This document shows, in pieces, positions 22,579 to 31,007 of a stretch of DNA of 38,230 nucleotides. Source of the stretch: Candidatus Shapirobacteria bacterium (GTDB lineage: Bacteria > Patescibacteriota > Microgenomatia > UBA12405 > JAUWLS01); assembly GCA_030613565.1 (NCBI GenBank), contig JAUWLS010000009.1:1-38230 (forward strand), given 5' to 3'. The position numbers and the translations under genes were made by a program. Below the pieces are notes generated by a model, which had not been told where the DNA came from, searched no databases, and saw only the letters and a list, made by a program, of their open reading frames with translations. The number at the start of each line of letters is the position of its first letter. Positions within the stretch are counted from its first letter, which is position 1.

Positions 22579-23360
22579 GTAGTAGCTTTCCGGTAATGCT
22601 TAAACTTAATTAGTTTAGCAAAGCTTTCTGTTTCATTCTTTCTTCTTAAGGTAACTTTGTTCTTTCTGAGGTGTGGGGTGTATTTTAATATCTTTAAAGC
22701 CTGATGTACATCTTTCAAGAGAGTTTGGTTGTTATTGGCAAATCCTAGATTGTATGTACAAGTTGGTAAATGTATGGAGTATGAACCTTCGGCATTATAT
22801 AGTCCGATCAAGCAACTTACTAATAGTTTTTTAGATTCCCAGGCCCATTGAGGAATTTTTAGGTCGTGATTTTTCTTTGCACCGGGAGGGATTCCTAGTC
22901 GTTTAGAGATATGTTTTTCGTATATCCAAATTCTGTTGCAGTTTCCGCTTCCTTTGCCCTGAGCAGGTGTCTTGTCAAATATGTTTTTGACAAGAAATAT
23001 TGCTCTTTTAATAATTTGGGGATATTTACTGTTGAAAGATATTAGCAACTGCTCAGTTCTGGGATACTGATATAAGTTTCCATCCCCTAAAACCAATCCT
23101 ATTAATTCTGCTGTTTTTGAGTTTTTGGGAAGAGGTGGGTAATTAGTTTTTATATTCCCTTTTTTCTTTTGTTGGTCTCTCCATTTTTTAAAATTATCTA
23201 TTTTTTTTAGTTTCATGGTAGAGGAGATTTTTTTTACCCTAAGGTCTGTTTCTTTGGTTTTCCCTTTATTCCAGGGAGGATTGCGCTTTTTTAGGCTTTT
23301 TTTCCATTTTTTATATCTAGGATCGTTCTTTGGTAGTAATTGTGGTAAAAACCTTTTCAT
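22569..23360 (-). CDS. LAGLIDADG homing endonuclease with NUMOD3-like motif
   Basis: 263 aa. Two LAGLIDADG helices, ELIGLVLGDGNLY (85-97, catalytic Asp93) and CLIGLYNAEGSYS (183-195, catalytic Glu191), indicate a monomeric double-motif enzyme. The N-terminal NPPWNKGK (27-34) is a NUMOD3-type DNA-contact motif common in intron endonucleases, and the region is very Lys-rich. It is not inside a recognisable intron. Its last codons (GCG AGA TAG) are the acceptor 5' strand and positions 8-10 of the tRNA-Gln, so the stop codon lies in the tRNA. Extended -10 TGGTATAAT (23372-23367) ends 6 nt before the ATG. Confidence 0.88.
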   Translation of the reverse strand: MKRFLPQLLPKNDPRYKKWKKSLKKRNPPWNKGKTKETDLRVKKISSTMKLKKIDNFKKWRDQQKKKGNIKTNYPPLPKNSKTAELIGLVLGDGNLYQYPRTEQLLISFNSKYPQIIKRAIFLVKNIFDKTPAQGKGSGNCNRIWIYEKHISKRLGIPPGAKKNHDLKIPQWAWESKKLLVSCLIGLYNAEGSYSIHLPTCTYNLGFANNNQTLLKDVHQALKILKYTPHLRKNKVTLRRKNETESFAKLIKFKHYRKATTAR

Positions 23361-23366
23361 ATGTTT

Positions 23367-23383
23367 ATTATACCATTAGACTA
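23367..23383 (-). promoter_or_regulatory. Extended -10 of the endonuclease gene, overlapping a tRNA D-arm-like sequence
   Basis: Minus strand TAGTCTAATGGTATAAT. The 3' part is an extended -10 (TGGTATAAT) ending 6 nt before the ATG. The first 13 nt (23383-23371) match 11 of 13 bases of the tRNA-Gln D-arm region TAGTGTAAAGGTA (22571-22559). Confidence 0.5.
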
Positions 23384-23390
23384 CTGGTTC

Positions 23391-23412
23391 TGATAAAAAA
23401 TGGTTTTTATCA
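23391..23412. repeat. Perfect 9-bp inverted repeat in a divergent intergenic region
   Basis: TGATAAAAA-ATGG-TTTTTATCA lies between the divergent endonuclease and the 349-aa gene. It is AT-only in the outer stem and sits upstream of both promoters, so an operator or AT-rich hairpin is likelier than a terminator. Confidence 0.45.
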
Positions 23413-23436
23413 TTTTGGATAGCTTGGATAATCATG

Positions 23437-23442
23437 TAGAAT
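23437..23442 (+). promoter_or_regulatory. -10 box of the 349-aa gene
   Basis: TAGAAT ends 6 nt before ATG 23449; a leaderless mRNA is predicted. Confidence 0.5.
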
Positions 23443-23448
23443 TTTTAC

Positions 23449-24498
23449 ATGGCAGGTGTGACTTTAACAAAGGCTTCTTATTGGGCAAGATTTTTTGTAA
23501 GATATGGATCTGTTGGAATTGTATCTATCGTTTTGGTGGTATTTTTGGGTAAAACTGGATGGACTCTGTGGAAGAAGGCTCATCCTGATCCCCCGCCACC
23601 CCCCGATATGGCATTTGGAAGAGTTCCAAAAATTCAATTTCCAGAACAAGGAGATTTAGGACATAGCTTTGTTTTAGAAACTCCAGATGGAGATTTTGGT
23701 GATTTCGGAGATAGGATAAAAATATTTTTCATTCCTAGGTCTAGTTCTACTATCCTAGCCTTAGAGAACGCTAAGAAACTGGCAAAGGATTTTGAGTTTG
23801 CCGGACAACCAGAAAAAATAAATGAAGGAACTTACAAGTTTGAAAGTTTACTGGGTTATGAACTGACAATAAATGCCTTAACCGGAAGATTTGATATTAA
23901 ATATCCCTATTTAAATGACCAAACCTTAATAAGACCAGCATCTTTACCAGATGAACAAAGAGTGACTCAGGAAGTAAAGGCCTACCTAAACAGGGCAGGA
24001 AAATTGAGTGACAACATTGATGAAGGGGTTAGTAAGATCAGCTACTACAAGATTATGCCAGGGGAACTGGTACAGGCAGCTTCTTATTCAGAGGCAGATT
24101 TATTGCGAGTGGACTTGTTTAGAAGCAGGATTGAGGATGAGTACCGAGTAGTAACAGCAGAGGCAAATAAGGCTTCAATTTCTTTGTTGGTCTCAGGAAG
24201 TGAAGATGAGAAAAGAAAGATTGTGGAAGTTAATTATCGTTATGTGCCAATAGATGTCAGCAAGTTAGCAACTTATCCAATTAAACCAGTGGATGTGGCG
24301 TGGATGGATTTGGAGAATGGAGATTACTTTGCAGCAAAGGATGCAAAAACAGGGCCGATAGTTATCAGGAGAGTAGAGTTGGCTTATTTTGAACCACTAG
24401 TGGGAACGAATTTCTTTCAACCAGTTTACGTATTTGAAGGAGATGGAGATTTTGTAGGATATGTGCCAGCTCTAGCTAGCGAATGGACAATAGACTAA
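23449..24498 (+). CDS. Single-pass membrane protein of unknown function
   Basis: 349 aa. A short N-terminus, one TM (about 19-38, SVGIVSIVLVVFLGKTGWTL), a proline linker (HPDPPPPPD, about 46-54) and an extracytoplasmic region of about 295 residues with mixed alpha/beta composition. That region contains LLGYELTINALTGRFDIKYP, a PepSY-like strand pattern seen in secreted proteins, but I cannot assign the family. Monocistronic; its stop overlaps the 3' end of the convergent carboxypeptidase gene by 4 nt. Confidence 0.65.
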   Translation: MAGVTLTKASYWARFFVRYGSVGIVSIVLVVFLGKTGWTLWKKAHPDPPPPPDMAFGRVPKIQFPEQGDLGHSFVLETPDGDFGDFGDRIKIFFIPRSSSTILALENAKKLAKDFEFAGQPEKINEGTYKFESLLGYELTINALTGRFDIKYPYLNDQTLIRPASLPDEQRVTQEVKAYLNRAGKLSDNIDEGVSKISYYKIMPGELVQAASYSEADLLRVDLFRSRIEDEYRVVTAEANKASISLLVSGSEDEKRKIVEVNYRYVPIDVSKLATYPIKPVDVAWMDLENGDYFAAKDAKTGPIVIRRVELAYFEPLVGTNFFQPVYVFEGDGDFVGYVPALASEWTID

Positions 24499-25445
24499 TT
24501 TCCCCAGCTTACATTTCTCTTTAGCCAATCAATCATTTTTCTAGTTTCAACAAAGCGGTCCTGGCTGCCTAAAACAACGGTGATTAATTCGTGACCGTTA
24601 ATTTCGATAAGACCAATGAAACACTCACCGGCCTGATCAGTCCAGCCAGTTTTTAAACCTTTAACTTCAGGGATGGATCCTAAAAGTTCGTTGGTATTTT
24701 CGAGGTCATAGGTTCTAGTCTTTTGAGTGTTTTGGATTTGAGCCTTTTGGGTGAGGACAGCCTGCCTTATAACATCGGACTTGATACTTAGACGGGCAAT
24801 TTGAGAAAGATCATAAGCGGAAGAGTAATGATCGGGTTGATCAATTCCATCAAAGTTTTTAAAGCTGGTGTCTTTGAGGTTGTACCGCTGAGCAAGTAAG
24901 TTCATCTGATCTATGAAACCAGAGACAGAAGCAGTGTTGTGACGGGCTAGAGTATAAGCAGCGTCATTAGCAGAGTGAATAAGAAGAGCTGAAACTAAGT
25001 CAGAAACTGTAAGAGTGTCACCCTTGGCGAGTTCCATGTTCTTGCCGATTAAATAAGGCTCTTGAACGGTAACTAATTCATCCAGGGGGTAAATGTTTAA
25101 GGCAGTGAGGGCAGAAACAAGTTTGGTGGTAGAGGCTGGGGAAAGAGAGAGGTGCTCATTGTGAGAGGAGAGAATGGTGTTGGTTTGGACATCTAGGATA
25201 ATGTGAGCACGAGCAAAGATGGCAGGACTTAAAGAACTTTTAAGAGATGGTTGGGGTGGAGACTGGTAGCTAGCAAGGGTGGGTGAGAGATACTTTTTTT
25301 TAGGAGAGGAAATAAAAGAAGACCAAAACTTGGTGGAGGGTAAAAAGAAAAAGGTAAAAAGAAAAAGGAGAATGAAGATAAAAAGATCTAAAGGATGGTT
25401 TTTAAGATAGTGGAAAAAAGACTTTGATTTCTTAGGAGTGGACAT
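24495..25445 (-). CDS. D-alanyl-D-alanine carboxypeptidase (peptidase S11, PBP5-like)
   Basis: Trims the terminal D-Ala of peptidoglycan stem peptides. Cytoplasmic N-terminus, TM about 20-36, then the penicillin-binding fold with SxxK at Ser105-Lys108 (PASTTKLVSAL), SxN at 158-160 (HSANDAAYTLARHN) and KTG at 265-267 (VKGLKTGWTD). All three motifs are intact. 316 aa lacks the C-terminal domain and amphipathic anchor of E. coli PBP5; the N-terminal TM anchors it instead. It starts inside the recJ 3' end (14-nt overlap), so the two are co-transcribed. Confidence 0.92.
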   Translation of the reverse strand: MSTPKKSKSFFHYLKNHPLDLFIFILLFLFTFFFLPSTKFWSSFISSPKKKYLSPTLASYQSPPQPSLKSSLSPAIFARAHIILDVQTNTILSSHNEHLSLSPASTTKLVSALTALNIYPLDELVTVQEPYLIGKNMELAKGDTLTVSDLVSALLIHSANDAAYTLARHNTASVSGFIDQMNLLAQRYNLKDTSFKNFDGIDQPDHYSSAYDLSQIARLSIKSDVIRQAVLTQKAQIQNTQKTRTYDLENTNELLGSIPEVKGLKTGWTDQAGECFIGLIEINGHELITVVLGSQDRFVETRKMIDWLKRNVSWGN

Positions 25446-27090
25446 TGATGTATTTGGTGATTAACTGAAGAGTTTTTGTACCTCTAAATTCATTTAGGTT
25501 AATTTTTCCAACTAAATCTATGGTATCACCCACTTTTAAATCTTGGTAACTGTTTGCTTCACCAAAAGAAAGCGATTCGACAGGGAAAGTTTCTTTCTGG
25601 GGAGTTTGAGGATCATCTAAAAGTAGTTTTAAATGGGTTTTTTCTTTCCCTAAAAGTTTTTTGTCGACTACTTTTAAAGATTTAAAAAGAAATGAAGGTT
25701 CAGAGTTGCCGATCCCAAAGGGTTTTAGTCTTTGAATAGCCTCAAGATTTTTTAGACTAATAAAAGACAGGGTCGCTTTAGCGTCAGCTTTAATTTCTGG
25801 TTCAAGTTTCTTTGAGGCAAGCTTCTTTTTAACTACTGATTGGAGAGATTTTTTGAATTTTTCAATGTTTTTGGGAAGAATACTGAAACCTGCGGCAGCA
25901 GCATGTCCACCAAGCTCAAGTAAAAGACCTTTGTTGGCTTCTCTTAGGGCCTTTAGGATGTCCAATTCAGCAATAGAGCGACAAGAGGCTTTGGAGACAG
26001 GAGTAGTTTTTGCAATGATGACAGAAGGCAAGTAGTGTTCTTGAGTTAGGCGACCAGCAATAAGACCGATAGTGCCAGGACTAAAATCTTTTGAAGAAAC
26101 AAAAATCAAAGGATGATCCGTCTTTTCTTTTTCCCAAATGGTTTGGGCGAGAGATTGGCCAGAATATTGTTCGGTCTGCCTCTCTCTGTTTTGTTTTTCT
26201 AAAATTTGGGCATATTTTGAAGCTTGAGAAAGGGTGGGGGAAGCGAGAAGGCGAAGAGAGTTGTTGGGATCCCCTACCCTACCGGCGGCATTTAAGCGAG
26301 GACCGATTATGAAACCGAGGTGGTAGGCGGAAAGTTTTTGATTAGTGAGAGATGTGATTTGTTTAATGGTTCTTAGTCCTGGTCGAGTAGAAACAGTCAG
26401 AGAATCAAGACCATGATAAACAAAGGCGCGATTAACAGATACCAAGGGAAGGCAGTCGGCGACTGTTCCTAGGGCTGCTAATCCATAATCTGCAGAAGAA
26501 TCAATTTGGGACGAGAGAAACCAAGAAAGCACTGCTCCACAAACTAAAGAGGAATTTAAAATGGCGTGAGCGGGAGGGAGTTTTTTTTCTGGAAGGTGGT
26601 GGTCAGTAATAATGAGATCTATTTTTTCTTTTTTTAAAAAAGCAGCGGCTTTGTGAGCAACAATTCCATTGTCGACAGTAATTAAGAGACTGGGTCGATA
26701 GGTTTTAAATAGTCTTTTTAAGGTTTTTTCATTTAAACCATAACCATCTTTTTCTCGATGGGGAACAAAAGATTTTGCGTTAGCATGTTTTTTAAAAAGG
26801 ACTTCCCAAAGAATGGTGGTAGCAGTTAATCCATCCACATCGTAGTCTCCATAGATTAAGATTTTTTCTTTATCTTCTATGGCCTTTTGGATTCTTTTTA
26901 GGGCTTTTTCTAGCTGGACAGAGGAAAGTTTAATATCTTTGGGAGTGAGGTTTTTAGGATGAGGAGGGTTTAAAAAGTTTGGTTGATCTTTTTTTTGAAT
27001 TTTTCTGTTTTTCAGAAGAAGAGTAAAAAGATCCTCTTTTGAGGTTTTTTGGTCAAGAGTGACATTGGATAGGAGTTTAATTTTGGACAC
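25432..27090 (-). CDS. recJ: Single-strand DNA exonuclease RecJ
   Basis: 5'-3' ssDNA exonuclease of recombination and repair. The start is placed at GTG 27090 (553 aa), because a -10 TATACT (27102-27097) ends 6 nt upstream. Upstream in-frame codons to 27168 lie across the divergent cca promoter and lack homology-like sequence. DHH-family motifs: GDYDVDGLTATT (82-87 for DYDVDG), VDNG, ITDHHLPE (DHH near 163-165). The DHHA1 region has LELGGHAAAAGFSI, followed by a C-terminal OB domain. Slightly shorter than E. coli RecJ (577). Confidence 0.93.
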   Translation of the reverse strand: MSKIKLLSNVTLDQKTSKEDLFTLLLKNRKIQKKDQPNFLNPPHPKNLTPKDIKLSSVQLEKALKRIQKAIEDKEKILIYGDYDVDGLTATTILWEVLFKKHANAKSFVPHREKDGYGLNEKTLKRLFKTYRPSLLITVDNGIVAHKAAAFLKKEKIDLIITDHHLPEKKLPPAHAILNSSLVCGAVLSWFLSSQIDSSADYGLAALGTVADCLPLVSVNRAFVYHGLDSLTVSTRPGLRTIKQITSLTNQKLSAYHLGFIIGPRLNAAGRVGDPNNSLRLLASPTLSQASKYAQILEKQNRERQTEQYSGQSLAQTIWEKEKTDHPLIFVSSKDFSPGTIGLIAGRLTQEHYLPSVIIAKTTPVSKASCRSIAELDILKALREANKGLLLELGGHAAAAGFSILPKNIEKFKKSLQSVVKKKLASKKLEPEIKADAKATLSFISLKNLEAIQRLKPFGIGNSEPSFLFKSLKVVDKKLLGKEKTHLKLLLDDPQTPQKETFPVESLSFGEANSYQDLKVGDTIDLVGKINLNEFRGTKTLQLITKYINVHS

Positions 27091-27096
27091 ATAGAT

Positions 27097-27126
27097 AGTA
27101 TAGCGCAAGGTTTGGGGTGGTAGAAT
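27097..27126. promoter_or_regulatory. Divergent promoter region of recJ and cca
   Basis: Minus -10 TATACT (27102-27097) lies 6 nt before GTG 27090 (recJ). Plus extended -10 TGGTAGAAT (box 27121-27126) lies 5 nt before ATG 27132 (cca). The two boxes are only 18 bp apart, so RNA polymerase can occupy one at a time. Confidence 0.6.
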
Positions 27127-27131
27127 TTGGC

Positions 27132-28496
27132 ATGGATAAAGCAAATTTACTAGGGGAGAAAATACCAAAAAAGGTAATCGATCTTGCCCAGAAGTTTTGG
27201 AAGAAGAAAGGAAAGATTTATCTGGTAGGAGGGGCAGTGCGAGATCTTTTACTGGGAAGAAAGATTTATGATTGGGATTTTACGACTGATTTAAAACCAG
27301 AAGAAATGCTTAAGTTGGGAGCAAAGGCATTTTACGAAAACAAGTTTGGAACAGTGTCTTTTTTGGACAAGAAAGGAAAGCCACATCTTGAGGTAACTAC
27401 TTTTAGATCAGAGGAAGGATACTCTGATAAAAGAAGACCGGATAAGGTTACTTGGGGCAAAACAATAGAAGAAGATCTTTCTAGAAGAGATTTTACAATT
27501 AACGCGATGGCCCTGGAGCTTAAGAAGGGAGAGAAGGGATTGGAAACCAAACTAATCGATCCTTATTTAGGAGAGGAAGACTTAGGGAACGGAATCCTAA
27601 GGACAGTGGGTGATCCGAAAGAGAGATTTTCAGAAGATGCTTTAAGACTTTTAAGGGCAGTAAGAATTGCAACCCAAGTTGGTTTTACAATTGAGACAGA
27701 AACTTTTAAAGGAATTGTTTCAGAGACAAAGCTACTAAGAGAAATTTCAGCAGAAAGAATTAGAGATGAGTTTTTCAAATTATTAATGTCTAAATATCCT
27801 GGGGATGGAGTAAAACTTTTGTACTCAACAGGGCTTTTGAGAGAAATCATGCCGGAACTGATCAATGGATATGGTTTAGCACAGGCCAAGCATCACATCT
27901 ATGATGTGTGGAATCACTCAATCAATGCATTGGATGCATGTCAAAGTGAGGACCCAATAACTAGATTAGGAACTTTAATACATGACATTGGAAAGCCAGT
28001 GGTGGCAAAAGGAGATGGGGAAGAAAGAAGTTTTCATAATCATGAAGTGGCAGGAGCAGGATTTGCTAAAAAATTAGCTCAAAGATTGAAGTTATCAAAG
28101 AAGCAAGCGGATAAGTTGTATCGATTAGTTAGATGGCATCAGTTCACTTGTGACGAGGGACAGACAGATAAGGCGATCAGGAGATTTATAAGAAATGTGA
28201 CGGTGGAGTATCTTGATGACATAATCCACCTGAGAAGAGCGGATCGTGTTGGGAGCGGGGCCAAAGAAACCTCTTGGAGATGGGAACTATTTAAGAAAAG
28301 ACTAGTAGAAGTTCAGAAACAACCTTTTTCAATAAAGGATCTTAAGGTGAACGGAAAAGATGTAATGAAAGAACTAAAAATGAAGCCAGGACCAGAAATA
28401 GGAGAGATTCTTAAAAAACTTTTTGCAGAAGTTGAAGAAGATAAGGAGAAGAACAAGAGAGAATATCTTTTGAAAAGAATGAAAGACTTGGCTTAA
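27132..28496 (+). CDS. cca: CCA-adding / tRNA nucleotidyltransferase with HD domain
   Basis: Adds or repairs the 3' CCA of tRNAs; needed here because tRNA-Gln does not encode it. Start ATG 27132 (454 aa): an upstream in-frame GTG at 27117 overlaps the -10 box. Class II head domain: LVGGAVRDLLLG (32-43), metal-binding YDWDFTTD (Asp47, Asp49), RRDFTINAMA and the RLLRAVRIA helix. C-terminal HD domain: HHIYDVWNHS, LIHDIGKP, FHNHEVAGA, RLVRWHQ. The HD domain makes it the CCA/PcnB-HD type; poly(A) polymerase activity is possible but less likely, being the only candidate seen. Confidence 0.92.
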   Translation: MDKANLLGEKIPKKVIDLAQKFWKKKGKIYLVGGAVRDLLLGRKIYDWDFTTDLKPEEMLKLGAKAFYENKFGTVSFLDKKGKPHLEVTTFRSEEGYSDKRRPDKVTWGKTIEEDLSRRDFTINAMALELKKGEKGLETKLIDPYLGEEDLGNGILRTVGDPKERFSEDALRLLRAVRIATQVGFTIETETFKGIVSETKLLREISAERIRDEFFKLLMSKYPGDGVKLLYSTGLLREIMPELINGYGLAQAKHHIYDVWNHSINALDACQSEDPITRLGTLIHDIGKPVVAKGDGEERSFHNHEVAGAGFAKKLAQRLKLSKKQADKLYRLVRWHQFTCDEGQTDKAIRRFIRNVTVEYLDDIIHLRRADRVGSGAKETSWRWELFKKRLVEVQKQPFSIKDLKVNGKDVMKELKMKPGPEIGEILKKLFAEVEEDKEKNKREYLLKRMKDLA

Positions 28497-28499
28497 TTT

Positions 28500-28739
28500 T
28501 TACTCGATCAACTTGAATCTAAGGACGACTTCTCCGCTTTCCAATGTTTTATTTCCAGTAAAGTCAGTTAGTTCTCTGGTCCAAATGGTGTTTGGTCCAA
28601 ATTCTTCTAAAGTGTATTCTGCTTTGTAAACAACAAGCTCTCTTTGAGGATTTTCACAGTCTCTGGCTATGGCAACAATAGAATAAGGTCCCTTTCCTTT
28701 AAAGTGCATGTATTTTTGTCCCACTTTTGGTCTAGTCAT
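28500..28739 (-). CDS. DUF1653 family protein
   Basis: 79 aa starting MTRPKVGQKYMHFKGKGPYS, with VAIARDCENPQRELVVYKAE and TIWTRELTDFTG, matching the DUF1653 pattern (HFKG...A.......VVY...W.R....F). Function unknown. A longer frame to 28886 would run through secF, so ATG 28739, 4 nt after the secF stop, is chosen. Last gene of the secD-secF unit and convergent with cca (3-nt gap). Confidence 0.82.
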   Translation of the reverse strand: MTRPKVGQKYMHFKGKGPYSIVAIARDCENPQRELVVYKAEYTLEEFGPNTIWTRELTDFTGNKTLESGEVVLRFKLIE

Positions 28740-28743
28740 GTTT

Positions 28744-29616
28744 TTATTTCTTTTTCTTTTCCTTAATATCTTCCCAAAGAAGGAGTAAAGGAACGGCAGT
28801 GAAGGTGGAAGAGTAGGTCCCAAGAATGGTTCCAATGAGAAGTGCGACAGCAAACCAGCGAGTAGAATCTCCTCCCAAAAGTGCAAGAGAAAGAAGCATG
28901 AAGATAATGGTCATAGAGTTATTGACGGATCTGGTTAGGGTTTCAGCGACGGCTTGGTTGGCGATAGTTCTTAGCGAAGATGACTTCTTTCTTTTAAGTT
29001 CCCTGATGCGATCATAGACAACAACAGTGTCATGAACTGAGAAAGAGAGGATGGTTAAAACAGCAGTGACAAAGAGAGAGTCGACTTGGGCTTGGAAAAA
29101 ATGACCAAGGACGGAAAAGCTGGCAATCAAGAGGAAGGTGTCGTGAAACATAGCAAGAATGGCAGAGACTCCGAAAACATTGGCTGAGAATCTACTTCCA
29201 ACATAAAGAAGGATGGTGATTGAGGCCAGGACTATAGCAAAGAGAGTTTTTTGAAGAAGTTCTTTTCCCAAGCTGGGACCGAGAGATTCAAATCTTAGTT
29301 CTTTGTATCCAGCTTCTTTTTCCTGGAAAGCAAGTTCTACAGTTTGTTTCTCTTCAGAAGTAATGGGGACAGATCTTAGAAGGTAAGTTTGGTCTGCGTT
29401 TTTATTAAGAGACTCTATTTCCATACCCTCGATGGTGTTGATCACCCCCTCGACCTCTTCTTGGGAGAGCTCTTTTTCTAAAGTGAATTCCCAATTAGTA
29501 CCACCAGAGAAATCAATAGAGTAAATAAAACCCCAGCGGACAATTGAGTAAATACCAAGGGCTATAAGGAGAGAGGAAAGGCCGAGGAAGAAATAACGGA
29601 AACGCATGAAGTTCAT
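28744..29616 (-). CDS. secF: Protein-export membrane protein SecF
   Basis: RND-like partner of SecD that uses proton motive force to pull proteins across after SecA. 290 aa with six predicted TMs. The periplasmic loop begins IDFSGGTNWEFTLEKEL, and the C-terminal half has VLTILSFSVHDTVVVYDRIRE and RSVNNSMTIIFMLLSLALLGG, the SecF signatures. Its ATG overlaps the secD stop by 4 nt (ATGA), so translation is coupled. Confidence 0.96.
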   Translation of the reverse strand: MNFMRFRYFFLGLSSLLIALGIYSIVRWGFIYSIDFSGGTNWEFTLEKELSQEEVEGVINTIEGMEIESLNKNADQTYLLRSVPITSEEKQTVELAFQEKEAGYKELRFESLGPSLGKELLQKTLFAIVLASITILLYVGSRFSANVFGVSAILAMFHDTFLLIASFSVLGHFFQAQVDSLFVTAVLTILSFSVHDTVVVYDRIRELKRKKSSSLRTIANQAVAETLTRSVNNSMTIIFMLLSLALLGGDSTRWFAVALLIGTILGTYSSTFTAVPLLLLWEDIKEKKKK

Positions 29617-30980
29617 ATTTTCTTTGGTGGTTTAATGAATAAGCGCATAAGAGTACGAGTAACAAGGATTCCAGTAAAGAGACTGACCAAGATCCCCAAA
29701 AGAAGAGTGACAGCAAAGCCACGGATCATACCGGAACTGCTTAAGAAGGACCAGTCAAAAGGATTGAAGAGAATAAAGCCAGTGATGAGGGTACAGACGT
29801 TTGCGTCTCTTATAGAGTCCCAGGCGCGACCGAAACCTAGTTCCATAGCAATGTTTTTGTTTTTGCCAGACTGGACCTCTTCTTTCATCCTTTCAAAGAT
29901 TAGAATGTTGCTGTCAACGGCCATACCAACAGATAGTAAAAATCCAGTGATACCGGGGAAAGTGAGGGTGATAGGGATGAGTTTATAGAGGGCAAGAGTG
30001 ACAAGTCCGTAGACCAATAGGCCCAAAGAGGCAATTATTCCCAGTCCCCCGTAATTTAAGATCATGAAAAGAACAACGATAACGATTCCTAAAAGACCAG
30101 CCTGTATTCCCTTTTGAATAGATTCTTGACCAAGGGTAGGACCGACCGTGCGGTGTTCAATGAGTTTTATAGGAACAGGGAGGGCACCAGCATTAAGTTG
30201 GGCAACTAAAGCCTTAGATTCTTCTAGGGAAAAATTTCCACTTATGACAGCCATTCCTCCAGTTATTTTTTCATTGACTACTGGAGCAGAAACTGGGAAC
30301 TGGTCTAAAAAGATAGCAATACGTTTTCCAGCCATCTGTTCAGTAAGATCCGCAAAAAGCTTTGCACCTTCAGAATTAAACTCGAGAGATACTTGAGGTT
30401 TTCCAGTGTTTTGATCAAACTGGACAGTTGACTGAGTAAGGTGTGAGCCGTTTAAACCAGAGGGCTGGGGAAAGACATCTAGAAAGGTGGCAGTTTCGGT
30501 TGCCTCAGGAGGGAGTTGGACTTCTTTTCTAAAATCTAGTTGGGCAGTTTGACCGATAAGAGCAATGGCTTGGTCGACATCGACAAGACCGGGGAGTTCA
30601 ATAAGAAGACGATGTTTGTCGGCTTGTTTGCTGGTTCGAACTGTAGTTTCTGAAACACCAAAGAAGTTAACTCGCTTTTCGATATTTCCTTTTAGGGCTT
30701 CAAGACTGGTTTTTATGTTTTCTTCTTCGATGCCTTCAAAGTCAGCTTCGAAAGTTAAACTGGCACCACCAGCAAGATCGAGACCAAGCTTAAGATCAAG
30801 GTCTTTTCCAAAACTAATAGGGCCCAAATCGAATTGAGGTCTTTTAATGGTTTTTTGAAACTCGAAGTCTTTGTATTTAAAGTTTAGGGGAAGTTCTTGG
30901 GGAAGATCGACTAAAAGAGCAAAAATAGAGATAAAGAGTACCAACCAAAAGTTGCGACGGATTTTATTACTTTTGGTCAT
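29613..30980 (-). CDS. secD: Protein-export membrane protein SecD
   Basis: 455 aa. TM1 near the N-terminus, then LKLGLDLAGGASLTFEADF (the DLxGG signature of SecD) and P1-type periplasmic domains. In the C-terminal membrane half: IPITLTFPGITGFLLSVGMAVD, NILIFERMKEE and a GFGRAWDSIRDANVCTLITG helix. It is shorter than E. coli SecD (615), as in many Gram-positives and CPR. The transcript is predicted to be leaderless and includes secF and the DUF1653 gene. Confidence 0.96.
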   Translation of the reverse strand: MTKSNKIRRNFWLVLFISIFALLVDLPQELPLNFKYKDFEFQKTIKRPQFDLGPISFGKDLDLKLGLDLAGGASLTFEADFEGIEEENIKTSLEALKGNIEKRVNFFGVSETTVRTSKQADKHRLLIELPGLVDVDQAIALIGQTAQLDFRKEVQLPPEATETATFLDVFPQPSGLNGSHLTQSTVQFDQNTGKPQVSLEFNSEGAKLFADLTEQMAGKRIAIFLDQFPVSAPVVNEKITGGMAVISGNFSLEESKALVAQLNAGALPVPIKLIEHRTVGPTLGQESIQKGIQAGLLGIVIVVLFMILNYGGLGIIASLGLLVYGLVTLALYKLIPITLTFPGITGFLLSVGMAVDSNILIFERMKEEVQSGKNKNIAMELGFGRAWDSIRDANVCTLITGFILFNPFDWSFLSSSGMIRGFAVTLLLGILVSLFTGILVTRTLMRLFIKPPKKI

Positions 30981-30987
30981 AGGAAAA

Positions 30988-30993
30988 ATTGTA
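30988..30993 (-). promoter_or_regulatory. Extended -10 box of secDF
   Basis: Minus strand TGATACAAT (TGnTACAAT) ends 7 nt before the secD ATG at 30980. Confidence 0.55.
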
Positions 30994-31007
30994 TCACGCT
31001 TTAAAAA

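Noticed and set aside
22508-23383. Group I or archaeal-type intron in tRNA-Gln encoding the endonuclease
   Set aside because: The tRNA folds completely and without interruption at 22508-22578. The endonuclease lies outside it and only overlaps its 5' end.
23391-23412. Intrinsic terminator between the endonuclease and the 349-aa gene
   Set aside because: The two genes are divergent, so no transcript needs to end there, and the stem has almost no G/C.
27091-27168. Long N-terminal extension of recJ
   Set aside because: It runs through the divergent cca promoter and start, and lacks RecJ-like sequence. A GTG at 27090 sits 6 nt after a good -10.
28740-28886. N-terminal extension of the DUF1653 protein
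   Set aside because: It lies wholly inside secF in another frame. DUF1653 begins just after ATG 28739.
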